From NCBI GenBank assembly GCA_028583605.1, contig CM053329.1, forward strand, positions 2,542,001 through 2,606,000: a stretch of DNA of 64,000 nt. Reading direction: 5' to 3'. The notes under the pieces were generated by a model, which saw nothing but the letters and a program-made list of their open reading frames with translations, did not search any database and was not told the origin of the DNA. This document shows positions 43,830 through 56,018 of the stretch, piece by piece (the first letter of the stretch is position 1; each line of letters begins with the position of its first letter). Position numbers and translations under genes: made by a program. Source of the DNA: Dastarcus helophoroides (taxonomy: Eukaryota; Arthropoda; Insecta; Coleoptera; Bothrideridae).

Positions 43830-46003
43830 AATTGATTGGAAGAGGTCACGTTCGATTAAACTGAATATGAAAAGAAAAGTTTTATATGTATTTTGGTTTG
43901 CTCCTGTCAGGAATTCGCTGTTTTTCAGTGAATACAATTGAGTATATCAGGAACTGTCTCTTTTATGTAATAAATTTTTGAAACTGAAAATTTCTTACCT
44001 TGGAGGCAAGACGGATTTTTGCTATAATATTAGCAGATATATACAGATGAATATAAATGTTAATGATTTTCAAATTACATCCAGACCAGAAATTATTTCA
44101 TGCTGAAATGAGACCAAATTACATTATGTTAAATTTTCTTATGTTCAGCATAAATTTGGTATGGGTTGCTATTATCAGTACGAAGCAGTCCTTAATGGAA
44201 TGCCAGCGTCCGAGCGCACAAAAGGCTAAAAGCAACCGGAGTTTCTTTTCGCATCGTAGAATTGGTACATACGCTATTAAATTACCATAATTGGATTGAC
44301 GGGCGGAAGCAAACAGAACATTAATATACGTCTGGCTGAATGGCAATCATTCCTTTTACTCTTCTTTTCTAACTTCCTCATACATTTTTATATACCTATC
44401 TGCTCCAATATTAACAGAAACTTCGCTGAAAGGAAGAATTATACACCAGCGGACTGTGATGTTATTAAGCCAACTAACAAACTTTCCGAGAAGTTTCAGA
44501 ATATCAAAACTGACTCGATTGAAATTTGGTTCGTATATCAAGACGTAATCCAAACAATATGGCAAACCTGAAGTTGTTGATTACGAGCCGTGTCGCAGAA
44601 GAATTGATCCACCCTAACTAATTTTTTGTTTCTATGAATATAAAGTATGTCCTTCAACTTCAGTGAAAAATTTAAACGCTCTGTATCAAGAAAGACATTT
44701 TGCTATAAATATATCGTATTGCCATTATTGTGCTGTTGAATTTTAATATTAATTTTTGCTTGAAAAATAAAAGCTGCAGTTGTGCTTGTTGCAATTGTAT
44801 AGCACCACCTTATTAAAAATTGCAATCAAAGTAAGCTTGCATGAAAATAAGTTTCAAACTCAATGTTTACTTGTCGTAGTTGCTAACATTATACAATTTA
44901 AATAAAATAGACTTTACATAAAGCTATACATTTATTTATTATGGTACAGTGAAGGTCTAATCACTGGAGGAGACACTGCTTAAACCTATATTATCATATT
45001 AGAAGCAAAAGGGAGACTGGATACAGTGGCAAAAAATTCCAAATAATCATGTTTCAGTTAATATGAGACAAGATCATAATGTCTGCTTTTATATTGTTTT
45101 GTTTAAAATTTAATACAATGGTAAAATAGACGCAGTTTATTTGTAATATATGAAACAGTTAAGTACTACTACTGTTAATTTGTTTCTTTTAGTTTTTTAA
45201 ATTAAATTCTTTTAAATATATATTTTTAAAAAATTTCTTAGTGGTTCAATTCATATGCGATAGGGCTCGTAGTAATTATTGTTTGCTATTATTTGCAATG
45301 GCCTATATTATTAAGAATGGGACTACTACATCTTTATAACTGTTACATGAAATAAATAACAACAGAATTACCTACATAAGTTGATTGAATTTTTACAATT
45401 AATTTTATTTATAATTCAAATTTTAACTTTATAACATGCACACTATTTATCACTAGAGCTGATTTGATATAAAAATTTTCTATTTCTTGCTTCGTCAATA
45501 AAGTATACGCAGTATCAGGTTCAATACGAATTATAAGATGTTTAACCCAACAGCGAGTCAATAAAGTAAAATTGTTAGGTAGCCAGTCTAAATAGATAGA
45601 TAGTAAGCATATTGCTTCTAGATTCCAAAAAAATATGTTGGGATACATAATGAACAAAGTATTTAAATCATTTATTTTAATAATTTATTCGGATAGCTTA
45701 GTCAAGAGAGAAAAAAAATAGGCAGTCATGGGGATTGCCGACTGAAATGTAAACTCAAAACCAGAATCTCAGTGTTTTTTTTTTAATTTTCAAATTAGTT
45801 GTAGTATAAAATAGTCATAATTTGTAAATTAAAATTATGAGCAATATTCTGGTTTTCTATTGGCACTCCGTGCAAGACATAATACGATGGACGGATCACG
45901 CTCAATGCAAAATTTACAAAATATGACGTACCTCTCTTAATTGAAACAAAAAATATCTTATCAAATTTGGAGTTTGAACCTCGCTCAATTATGTATACCT
46001 GTT
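43830..46003. other. no recognised gene
   Basis: The overlapping open frames at 44057-44571 give no recognisable protein. Around 44150-44350 base composition is more balanced; regulatory sequence or an old repeat are possible. The rest is AT-rich. Confidence 0.3.
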
Positions 46004-47110
46004 ACAGACCGTATATGAAATTAAACCTTCTTTAGGCCATCTAGACAGTATACATATAGTCTAAGTTAAGCAGACTGTATATTAAACACTTGATATATCA
46101 TATACAGACTAGACCGTTTACTTATAGTTACTACTAGTGTTACTCATAGTTTGGCTACGTTTTATTGTAACAAAATGAGGGCGGTGGTGAAGTCGTTCAA
46201 TCTGAGGTGTTTTGATTATTAAATGAGTTATGAAAATTCAAAATTAACTTTCTAATAACATAAAATAATAACATACATAAAACAATAATATAGAATTTAC
46301 AAAGAACCTTATGAGCGAAGAGAGAAAATGATTCAAGAAACCTCATCAGTCATCAACATGCCATCAGCAGATGAACTGCAACCCAAATGTTTGAATTTCA
46401 TGAATTATGATCTTTCAGATGTTGAAAATAGATCTATAGAGAATGTTTCCAATATTTGCAGCAGAAAGCAAAAAAGCAAAATATAACAAATGCGATGAAA
46501 GGTCCTATGATGTACTGGAGCGACAGGCAAAAAAATGAGATTGATTTTGGACAGTACTCATCCGAAACCTGATGTTGGATCAACCGTAGGAATTCCCGTT
46601 TCAAATGCCAAACGTTGATCTTGGCAGGGGGATGCTCGGTCAGTTTTAGCGGTAGTACTAGAAGCTACCGAAGATGGTTTTTACCGGTTGGGCACGAAAC
46701 AATTATTATTGCAAAGTATTACTGTCGCTCAGAATTTAGTACATGTCCTGCTAACATTGTAACAATTGATGAAGTCCTTAAAGAAAAAGAAGTTTCTTTT
46801 AGATCGGTGGCTACAACTCAGCCTACCCAACATGGACAAAGGTTACAAAAATGCTCATATAGGACTAAATGCTTATTAAACAAATATGCTTGTCGAAAAA
46901 AATATGTATTATGCAATATGAAAAAACAAACATTAGCTGATAATTTAAATCCCAGACTCACAAACAGCACAAGTGTAGTTAGGCCGTATATAAATTGACT
47001 AATTCTTTTATAAACGGACTAGCCTGTTTATAAAAAACATGCTTTTACACATGCAGATTAGTGTACTCAGACCATTTATAAAAAGAGTAGTTTGTACGTG
47101 GTCATATGGT
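46004..47110 (+). mobile_element. candidate cut-and-paste element with integrase relic
   Basis: The decayed integrase-like gene at 46572-46940 is flanked by sub-terminal copies of a CCGT(A/T)TA word. AGACCGTATATGAAATTAA (46009) and AGGCCGTATATAAATTGA (46980) are in direct orientation. CTAGACCGTTTACTTATA (46109) corresponds, inverted, to CTAGTCCGTTTATAAAAG (about 47010-47030). No exact ends or target duplication were established. Confidence 0.4.
46572..46940 (+). pseudogene. integrase C-terminus, KRBA2/Ginger-like
   Basis: The end of a DDE integrase of the type shared by Ginger transposons and KRBA2-like genes. Across three frames it reads VGSTVGIPV, then PNVDLGRG, DARSVLAVVLEATEDGFYRL, GTKQ, YYCRSEFSTCPANIVTIDEV, SFRSVATTQ and the cysteine-rich tail CSYRTKCLLNKYACRKKYVL, CN. 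The block GRGDARSVLAVVLE....FY.LGTK followed by RS.A and a Cys-rich tail is how I recognise it. Several frameshifts are needed. The preceding 46316-46490 may be part of the same gene, but I do not recognise it. Confidence 0.5.
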
Positions 47111-48069
47111 ATGTAATATATCTAATAAAACAAACCGTACGCTTTACCAATCGACTAGCAAGATGTATTAATTGTAGGTTTTTATTAAAAGCTTAATATT
47201 ATTTAACAGGGAAAAGAAAAACTAGATTGTTTTCAAAAATGATTATTTTTACAATAATTGTCATGATTTAATCAAAATAGTCACAATCATCCAGTTCTCA
47301 ACTGCGTTAAAGTTTCAAGTTTCCAGATTATCGAGAAGTTAGTTTAAAATCGATTGCAGCCAAAAGACAAACCGATAGTCAAGAAAAAAGTTAACATAAA
47401 TAATTCATAACTAATAAACTCTATTAACAATAAATACGACAAGAGATATTAAACATGCAATAGATATGAAAATCGAAGAATTCTACAAAGTAAGGGTTAA
47501 AAATGTCAATATAAATAATAAATTAATATTGATAAAAATGTTGGAAGGAAGTATTTAAAAATAAATGCATTGTTTTTGTTACTCACTTTTATATATAAAA
47601 ATAATAAAACATTTAGTACTCCTTGTTGTACTACTCAGATTTTTACGAGAGAGAAAAAATTGTTATCGAATGGAAAAATCGTTTTTTTTTAATTAGATAA
47701 TTGCATTTAGATTTGATTTACAATGAAGGTAAAGGTAATTTAAATACCGTTGGGCCGTTTAGCGCTGTTTCGCTTTAATGATTTTTTTTTTAAATTGGAA
47801 TAGTGAGATTGCTTGAAAATTGCACGCAATCCGAAATCCAAAATACATACAACATACATGGATACATTTTTCTTGGAATGAGGTAACAGGTTGGAAAGGA
47901 GCGTCGAAAAACATTTTACCAGATCTAAAGAAGGACGATGAAAATAGAGAAGCTGTTGATATGAACAAAATGGTCGAATACCAAGCAGGTTTAGGGTTTA
48001 GAAATGAGGAAGATATTAAAGAAATTTTTATAATGGACTCAAGGAAATTTTCATTTCATCGTATCTTAG
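47111..48069. other. no recognised gene; open frame at 47820-48104
   Basis: AT-rich. The 94-codon plus-strand frame at 47820-48104 (WNEVTGWKGASKNILPDLKK) looks protein-like in its first half, but I know no match. Its end overlaps the LINE relic on the other strand. Confidence 0.25.
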
Positions 48070-49235
48070 CGTTCATATATCACTCCAGTACCTGGCGCAC
48101 GTGACGGCATTCTCGTTGCACAACCACAGGTTCCGGATGGTGCATGGAACCTGCAAGGATCGGTAGGACAGGTGGTATTGTCTGGGAGTCTCCGCATACG
48201 CATGCATCTTCTTCCGCATAGCCCCATCTCAGGAGGTTGTTTTTGCATCTCCCCACTTGGCTTCAGAGTCGGTTAAGCGATTTCCAGGTACTCCATTCTA
48301 AGTCTGATCCCTCAAGGAGCATTTCCTTTGCTTTCCAGCCTGGGGTGCCACTTTCCTCTATTCGCTGTTTCAATTTCTCCTCTTTGGTTGAAGCTTTAGT
48401 AGACATGAGAGATTGTGTAGTCCGCATAAAACCTAGCCTAGATTTTAGCCTGGGTGCTGGTGGTGAATATCGATGTAGTGGGTGTCGGATATCGGTACTT
48501 TGCCTGCTTCGTTCAGCCATGGCTATGGTTTCTCTCTTTATTTGTGGTTGTGGAATAGCAAAGCGCTAGCGCCGAAGAGCGCAAAACGCTTGGATTGGCT
48601 CCCCATCGGGCTTTAGAGATGGCCGTTCCTGGTGTTTACTTTTCCCTTGGTCTTGTATATGTGCTGACAGTGGTTCAGACTAACTGAATTCTACTCTATC
48701 TGCAGCTCCCTTTCCGCCTGTCGGTTATTAAGGTGGAACAGGCATGTCTGTGTCTTAAATTAATTCGGGCGCAATTGATTTGACCTATAGTAATCGTTCA
48801 GCCTTGATAGCGATTCTGCCAAGTGCGCATCTATCTACGAGATGTTCTGTGACTGGCAGGTGACGGCTACATCATCAGCATATATAAAGCTCCTTTTTCT
48901 CGGGCCACTTGGTTGGTCATTTGTGTACATATTGAAGAGCGTCGGCGCCAGTACACTTCCCTGAGGGAGTCCGTTCTTCTGACTTCTCCAGCGACTTCGC
49001 ACACCCTGGAACTCCACGTATAATCTTCTGTTGGAAAGCATTGTTTTTATTAACGTCGTCAAGTGGCGACCTCTTCTCATTTTAAAGATTTTTTATGGTT
49101 TATGGTATCGTATGCCGCCGTAAGGTCGGCAAAGACGGCCCCCGTTTTCATCTTTTTTTCAAAGCCATCCTCAATGTATTGCGTGAGGCTTAGTACCTGA
49201 CTAGTGCATGATTTTCCAGGTCTGAACCTCGACTC
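48070..49235 (-). pseudogene. jockey-superfamily LINE RT and C-terminus
   Basis: Minus strand in order: FRPGKSCTSQVLSLTQYIED, then MKTGAVFADLTAAYDTINH (49100-49225), then TLIKTMLSNRRLYVEFQGVR, KNGLPQGSVLAPTLFNMYTN and the catalytic SFIYADDVAVT (48835-49080). After a deletion of most of the post-RT region, the C-terminus appears at 48070-48520: PGWKAKEMLLEGSDLEWSTW, KSLNRL, then in another frame the zinc-finger-like WGYAEEDACVCGDSQTI and H. The YADD is intact, but frameshifts and the gap make it dead. It is a different family from the LINEs at 1 and 33690. It is the most GC-rich part of the right half of the window. Confidence 0.85.
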
Positions 49236-50620
49236 TCGATAAAAAAACTGATAATTGGAAATGCAGAAGCATCTGAATGATCTGAAATGTAAATGGTGAC
49301 TTATTTACTTTTTACACCTGTTTCCACAAAAGCCCATTACTTACATTAAGAGATGACCTCATTTAACGCTATTTCATATAATGATCTACTTTGATCTGTA
49401 CTTAAGAGGAACTTAACCTAAATATGTATAAGAGTTAAAAGAACGTGAGGTTCCTAGGTACGATTTGATCAATCTTTGCCAGAATTAATAGGGTACTCTT
49501 CTGAGATATTCCGACTCGAATAAAGAAAAATAAGTTAAGAATTGTGTGTAGAGTGACAGTAGCCAGTCACACAGACTGAGAGTCGTTTGTCAATAACGAA
49601 ATTTGGAGTTAATCGTAATTTAAAAATGTATCAAATCAATACCATCGCCTACACTCCCCCCTGCCCCTAGCTAAAAAATTTATTTAGAATGCACATATAT
49701 AGCACAATATAGCAATAACTTCTATTTAAAAAACATTTTCAAAGGACGTGCGCTTAAGTTGTTTTCATTTTAAAATCAACAACAAAAACAAAATAATACA
49801 TACACCTAATATCCATATCGATGCCATACATCTAAATTAAATATGCCTTCTATTCGGCATAAATGTAGGGCATAAATTTCGCATGTCTATAAAAATTTGC
49901 ATGAAAATACGAGAAATATGCATTTCTCTCAACTATTTCTGCAATTCAAGGCGCAGAATACGCAAATATGAATTTAACCATTATCCAGATATCAAGATAT
50001 TAAACTAGAAATGCCTCGCATTCGTGCAGTAATGCAAAAATCAAACGTATTCACTCGATGTTGACGGCGCGATCTAATTTTGCGCGTTATTTGCCGTCGT
50101 GTAATGGAAGGTCTAATTTAATAAAAAGCCACAATCACTTGCAGTAACTCTGAGTAACTTAATTTCATGCGGCGTATTTTAATGGGAAGCGCGTGCTAAT
50201 GGTGAACGTAAAGTAAATTATTTTTGAGAGAGTTATTCGACGCGAAGAAATGGAAGCGAGATACTTAAAGCGGATTTTTAGTTTAATAAGTGAGAAAACT
50301 TTTCAGCATAAAAATCGCAAAAATATGCTACTACAACTCGAAAATGAAATGAATAATTAAATTAATACTCTCCGATTCAATTTGTAGGAAAAACAGCAAC
50401 ATATTAAAAAAGGTAATACATGTTCAGTGTCAGCAATGTTTGTAATTATTACTTTTCAGGCAATATTAAAAATGTTCTGGTAAAAAGGAAGTAACAGACT
50501 TAAGACTATATGACTCGATGCTAAATTTTACAGAAAGTTGACATGTAAATTTGTTATCAAAACAAATCTGCAAAATATTTTTGGAAATTTTATATTTTCA
50601 TTATTTCGTGTTATATTTTA
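49236..50620. other. no gene; high-complexity island at 50040-50250
   Basis: The segment at about 50040-50250 stands out in CG content with GACGGCGCGATC, GCGCGTTATTTGCCGTCGTG, and short homeodomain-like words. A regulatory element is possible. The rest is ordinary AT-rich DNA. Confidence 0.3.
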
Positions 50621-50879
50621 CAAAGAAATAGACTAATGCACAGGCGCACTATTTCTCGTTTTAGGATAATAGAGCATTCACAAGTAGACGGCGCTGTGTG
50701 AAAGTTAGGTATTACATTAAAACTTTAAAACTTTGGAAACTTCTCTTATGTAATTTTCATCCATTTTTGCTTTTTACCTGCGTGCGTTTGTTTTTCATAC
50801 AGTTATCTAAATTTGCTATTTTATCTTATTTATTTAAAGTGTCGCCAACATCTATTTGACAACAATAATTTGTTATTAA
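50621..50879. other. sequence with a matching inverted partner at 54060-54125
   Basis: GATAATAGAGCATTCACAAGTA at 50667-50688 matches GAATAGAGCATTTACAGTA read inverted from about 54125. Both are followed by GCGCT within 40 bp. The pair encloses the 3-kb low-complexity block, so these may be ends of one element, or two copies of the same old repeat. Confidence 0.3.
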
Positions 50880-51553
50880 TCTGAAAAATTTGACTCCCCT
50901 TTCAAAATTTTAACTTTAAACCGAAATTTTAACAAATACGTTTAAAATATCATCCCAAAATTCTAATTTACGGATTTTATTTTAAAATCTTTTAAATATG
51001 TTTTCTGGAATTTCGACATTTATCTAAATATAAATATTTCTTTCCAAATTTTACACTTTAATTTATAAAATGAGAACTCCATATTTTTCTAAAAAAGTGT
51101 ATAAGTTCTGAATAAAATCCTTTGTAAAATAATGTATAATCCCAAAATTTTGCACTTTTCAAATTTTCAGTTTTATACGAAAAGTTAAATTAAAAAAGAA
51201 TCAGAAATTTGAAAAAATAAATCTTCAAAAAAAAAAACATAATTTTTCGAGTCAAATATTGGTTATCAGAGAGAGATTGAAATATTTAAAAATGGTCGAA
51301 ACTATTGGAGAAAATTAAAATTTTTAAAACCTTAAAATATTTAAAAATAGTTGAAACTTTAAAATGTTGAAATTTAAAAGAAACATAGAAATTTACAAAA
51401 AAATTGGATTCAAGAAAATCAAAATTTTCCTAAAAAGCCAAAATTTTAAAAAATAAACGAAATTTTCAAAAAAGTTGAAATTTTTTGAAAAGTAAAGATT
51501 TTAGAGTTGGAAATATTAACGAAAGTTAGAATTTTGCAAAAGGCCGAAATTTT

Positions 51554-51739
51554 GGTGCTTGGTTATCTTCAAAAATTGAAATAAAAAACTTGTTCCCTGA
51601 AACCAATAAAGTTTAAAAAACACAACAGAAGTTGCTCTAACACGTTTCCGTAGCCAAGCTATCATCATTAGAGAGATACTTCTCTTGAAACGCGTGTTTT
51701 TTAATCTTTCTTCGTTTCAGGGGACAAGATTTGGATTTC
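51554..51739. repeat. Penelope family 1, palindromic copy D
   Basis: The left arm contains ATCTTCAAAAATTGAA, CTTGTTCCCTGAAACCAA and GTTGCTCTAACACGTTTCC. The right arm contains GAAACGCGTGTTTTTTAATC and GTTTCAGGGGACAAG in opposite orientation. The hammerhead core is damaged (CUAAUGA). No coding part remains. Confidence 0.7.
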
Positions 51740-52993
51740 AAAAAGTCGAAAATTAAAAAAAAATTGAAATTTTCAAAGAAAATGAAAATTTTGAAAATAT
51801 TCAAAAATGTTGAAGCCCCAATTCTCCAAAAAAATCGAAATTTTGAAAAATATTGAAATGTTAAAAAATGTCAAAATTTTCATGGAAATTTAAAATTTTC
51901 AGAAAAAGCAAAGATTTTCAAGAAACATTAAAAATTAAAAATAAACTCAATGGACAATTTTAAAAATTCTATAATTTCAATAAGTGACGAAATTTAGAAA
52001 AGTTAAAATTTTCGAAAAAAATTATTGGGGATGGTTTAAATCTTGAAAAAAGTCTAACATTTTCTATAAAAGGTCGAAAATTTGATTGGAAATTAAAAAA
52101 AGAGCCTATTTTCTCAAAAATATCGCCATTTCTCGATTTAAAAAACAATCGAAATTAAAAAAATCTGATGTGTGCAAAAATACATTTTTATAAGTAATAA
52201 TAAAAAGAGCCGAAATATTTAAGAGTAACCAAAATTTCTCAAAAATTTGAAATTTCGAAATGAGGTGAAATTTTGAAAAAAAGTTCAAAAATATCAAAAA
52301 CTCGAAATTTTTAAAAAAGTCATACTTAGAAGAAACTTGACATTTTCGAATAAAGTAACAATTTTCAAACATCGGAAATTTTTGAAACATAACATCTTTA
52401 GGAAATTTTCGAAACGAAAAAATCCAAACTTTGAAAAGTCAAAATCTTTAATAAGAAAAAAAATGTAAGTCAAATTTTAAAGAAAGTTGAAAATTTTTCA
52501 AAATCGGTCAACATTGACAACAACTGAAGTATTGAAAAAGATAAATTTTTCAGTCAAAATTCATAAAATTTAAAGTGTTTAGAAAAAAAGCCAGATTAGA
52601 AAAAGTTTAAATTTTCAAACTTTCCAATTAAAAATAGTTTTTTAAAAAAGTTTCGAAATTTACGTGCAACAAAAAGTTAAAATTTAGAGAAAAGAGTCAA
52701 CGTTTTTAGGTAGAAAGGATGGAAATTTTTAAAATAAGTTAAAATTTTGAGGAGAACCACAATTTTAAAAATGTTACAGTTTTAAAAACGTTGAAATTCC
52801 AAAATGTCTAAATTTTCTAAAAACTTGAAGACGAACATTTTGAAAACGAAATTTCTGAAATCATTCAAAACTTTTACAGAAATAAAATTTGTAAAAAGTG
52901 CGAACTAAAACAAGCCGAAATTATAAAAAAGAAAGATATTTTCAAAAAGTGTAAAGAAAGGATCAAAACTTTTAAAGTCAGAATTTAGATGAA

Positions 52994-53735
52994 GCGGACT
53001 TGTTCATGGTTATCTTCAAAAATTGATATACAAATCTTGTTCCCTGAAACCAAGACAGATTAAAAAATACAACGAAAGTTGCTCTAACGCGTTAAGATAG
53101 CCTAAGCTATCATCTTCAGAGAGATAATAACTCCTAATCCTAAAAACTAACCCTTACATACTAGGAATATTCACTATTCATAATCCCCGGCATCCAAACG
53201 CGCATACGCGTCTAACCATACATGTCATAATTTCACAATTCTTATTTATTGACTTTAATTATGTCTATTAGTATTATTTTCTTAACAAGAATTCATATTT
53301 ACTACTCTTAAGAGTTTAATATTATTATCTATCCTATGATCTAATTCAAAAGCATGGCAAGTCACACTTGACTTCTTAGTTCTTCCGTACTTCAAATGAG
53401 CTGTATGTTCCTTCAGTCAAGTTTTAAGAGATCGCCTATTCTGCCCAACATACTTTTGATTACAATAAAGACTGTAATCAAAAGTATGCCATTCATCCCT
53501 GTTGAAAATAGTTAAGGTCAATAGATAAGGAACTGCGTTTAGATGTGCATAGGCGTTCGGATGCAGTCGATTATGCACGAAGTGGATATTCTCAGTATAT
53601 AAGGCTTTGTTTTTAAGATTAGATGTTAGTCTCTCTTTGAAGATGTTACTTTGGTTATCGAGATGCTTTAGAGCAACTTTTATTGTATGTTTTAATCTTT
53701 CTTGGTTTGAGGGGACAAGATTTGTATAACAGTTT
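52994..53735 (-). mobile_element. Penelope family 1, palindromic copy E with GIY-YIG remnant
   Basis: Terminal-repeat arms at about 52994-53270 and 53490-53735 are in opposite orientation. Between them the minus strand retains the second half of the GIY-YIG domain (see 53280-53465). Between the halves there is a small hairpin, ACTTTTGATTACA / TGTAATCAAAAGT (about 53451-53490), where the inverted copies meet. The hammerhead in the left arm has UUAA for GAAA, and that in the right arm has a mutated core. Confidence 0.75.
53280..53465 (-). pseudogene. GIY-YIG endonuclease remnant
   Basis: The minus strand reads QKYVGQNRRSLKT, stop, LKEHTAHLKYGRTKKSSVTC, then HAFELDHRIDNNIKLLRVVN. It aligns residue by residue with the family 1 gene at 16417-17020 (QKYVGQTRRSLKI.LKEHLAHLRYGRTEKSSVARHAFELDHRID). 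The GIY half is missing and one stop interrupts it. Confidence 0.8.
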
Positions 53736-54200
53736 TTCAGAATTTCGAGAAAAAATTCCCAAACAAATAAGATTTGGAAAAGAGGTCAATATAAAAATCA
53801 AAATTTTTTAAGACACTAAAATTTTCAAAAAAAAAATTGATTTTTAAAGACAAAACTAAAAAAAAAGCAATTTCTTTAAAGCAAGATTTTCTGAAAAAAT
53901 TCTTAGATTCGATTTTTAAAGTTAAAAACTTTAGAATAAAGTTAAATAGAATTGTGAAAAAAATATTTTTTGTTTTTTGTTTGTAAAATGAAATAAAACC
54001 TTTATAATGCCTACTTATTATAGCAATTTAAAAATAAATGTACAAATCATATACCCAACCTCGATGTTAGCACCTCTAGCGCACTTTAATCATTCTGGTT
54101 TACTGTAAATGCTCTATTCTCTGTATTTTTTTCTTGGGTCGATATGTTAACCTAAAATATTCATTCTGTAGGAAAAGAACGCGCTGTTATATTATAATAG

Positions 54201-54590
54201 TGTAACAAAATGTAGTTATAGAATTTGTATTAGTGATTTTGTAAAGAATTTTCTAGACAATTTGACGATGGAAAGCGGCCGCGATAATGAATTATATGGC
54301 AGGTAAGCGCTCCAGAAATTTCCGCATTCGATAATCTAATCTGTACGGACATCGTTCTAGAAACCGGAACGGAAACATATAAATACACGCCTTTCCTTCA
54401 GTTAGTCAATGAATAAGTTAGTTAGTTAAACAGTGAAGAAGTTAGTTAATTAAACAGTGTTAGTGAGTTAATTAAACAGTTGGTCAGTTAGCTAAGTGAG
54501 TTATAATTGTAGTGTTCCGGAATCAGTTTGGAAATAAAGTAGTTACATACAATTTACGAAGTTTTAATTTCGAACCGATAACGCGCAACA
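54201..54590 (+). mobile_element. solo LTR with 4-bp target duplication (Ty3/gypsy-like)
   Basis: A 390-bp unit starts TGTAACAAAA and ends CGCGCAACA, flanked by ATAG on both sides (54197-54200, 54591-54594). A 4-bp duplication fits the Ty3/gypsy type. Inside are a TATA-like box (TATAAATA, 54378-54385), TCAGTTAGT immediately downstream and a polyadenylation signal AATAAA at 54533-54538. A tandem run of imperfect AGTTAGTTAATTAAACAGTG units lies at 54415-54490. No primer-binding site or gag/pol sequence follows, so it is a solo LTR left by recombination. The strand is inferred from the TATA box and AATAAA. Confidence 0.75.
54415..54490. repeat. tandem minisatellite inside the solo LTR
   Basis: Three or four imperfect units of (A)GTTAGTTAATTAAACAGTG of about 20 bp. 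Confidence 0.6.
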
Positions 54591-54594
54591 ATAG

Positions 54595-55202
54595 CTTTCT
54601 GCGCACATTTGCACGCATTTTTGCATGAAAACTTAGAGCATATTTTAAATCATTTACACGTAAATTTTCTTGTTATTATTATATTTTATACGATGCTAAA
54701 TTTTCGTGAAAATAAATGTAAAAATTTATATATAAATTTTCTATAAAATTTGGTATCATGCCATACGGCATTTAGGGTACATCCCCTATTTATTGTTTAT
54801 TTATGACTAAAATATTTTCAAACTTGGTAAGCCAATTTTTGTCAATTTTGAAAAATGATATTCCCAGTACTAAAAGTGATACTAACTATTCATTTTTAAC
54901 ATTCTGTATGCAGGGGTGGAATAAGCTTGCTCTGGGTCCTGTTTAATATACTAGTCGGGGTCTCTGTGAAATACAAAAAGGTTCCAAATAATTTTAATAT
55001 TATTTAAAGCATGATGAGCCTTTCTTAATCAGCGGATTTGCGTGCTTGATGTTTGATTCGACTTGATTATTTTGGAAATCACTCACTATTCGTGCGATAA
55101 AGTGAGTCGATTTGACTTAAAACATACTGATACCATGAACACTGATCAAATTTGCGTAAGTTGATTGAATACAGAGGTACTCATTCATATTCTTTCGATT
55201 CT
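54595..55202. other. spacer; lone CAGGGGTGGAA motif at 54913
   Basis: No gene. CAGGGGTGGAATAAGC at 54913 resembles a hAT terminus, but no inverted partner or target duplication was found nearby. Confidence 0.3.
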
Positions 55203-56018
55203 TCTTCTCCACGCCATATTGGAATTTATCACTTTCAAATTTAATATATTTTTCTGATTAATTTGATGTATGTCATGCCGTACTTTAAATGTGGCAAAGT
55301 GGGTTAAATGAACTAATTTTTTATTTTTAAACAAAAAAAATATAGTAGGCAACGCAAGTACCATAACTTTTAATAATAAAAAATACAGTTACCAAAAAAG
55401 CAATAATTATTATTAAAAAACCAAAAATATTATAACAAACTGAATAGTATTGAAATATTTATTAATAATCGTAACGTGCATGATTCCCCTTAAATTACGT
55501 AATTCTTAGAACATTATTATTATTACTTTATTAAGGACATTTTTTCCATGACTCATACGGAAGTGTGCGTTCTTGACTTCTCTAGAAATTAAATATTTTA
55601 AGACGGATAATGTGCATAAATATGAGAGTCATTTCTAATGTTAAATTGTTAGATATTTCACGTTACATGAATACGTATTCAATGTTAAAATAATTTTTGT
55701 AAAGATTGCCGACAAAATTTTTAAAACATCTACAGGTTTTCATAGAATCACTCCATTTAAAGGAGTGCATGCACGTTATGATTATACTAATAACTGTTTA
55801 AATATTGCACAGTTTGTTACAATATTTTTAGTTTTTCAATAATTATGGTTACGTAACTAGGTACTGTATTTTTATTATTAACAGTTATGGCACTTCATCG
55901 TCAACTATAATTTTTTTATTTAAAAAAATATTTAAAGTATGGGATGTCATATATCAAATTAATCAGAAAAATATGCCAAATTCGAAAATGATAAAATCCG
56001 ATATGACGTCTATAAGAA
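55203..56018. repeat. long inverted repeat (foldback)
   Basis: The arm 55203-55442 (from ACGCCATATTGGAATTTATC and TAATATATTTTTCTGATTAA to AATATTATAACAAACTG) pairs with 55810-56018 (from CAGTTTGTTACAATATT to ATTAATCAGAAAAATAT and CCGATATGACGT). Identity is high in blocks such as ATCAAATTAATCAGAAAAAT and weaker between. The loop is about 370 bp. No coding part. This is a foldback transposon or two opposed copies of one repeat. If transcribed it would form a hairpin. Confidence 0.65.

Larger units (their letters stand above)
50880..54010. repeat. degenerate low-complexity block 4
   Basis: About 2.2 kb (excluding the PLE insertions) of loosely repeated words: TCGAAATTTT, AAAATTTTC, TTTGAAAAA, AAGTTGAAA, typically 15-25 bp apart, mostly A-rich on the plus strand. 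Two PLE family 1 copies are inserted at 51554-51739 and 52994-53735. No coding potential. Confidence 0.6.

Noticed and set aside
43564..43830. 88-codon minus-strand frame
   Set aside because: It is made entirely of the palindromic Penelope terminal repeat; open by chance.
44057..44571. Three overlapping open frames that could suggest a small gene
   Set aside because: No motif, no consistent codon bias, and frames exist on both strands in the same place.
54913..54950. hAT-like terminus CAGGGGTGGAA
   Set aside because: No inverted partner and no target duplication found within a few kilobases.
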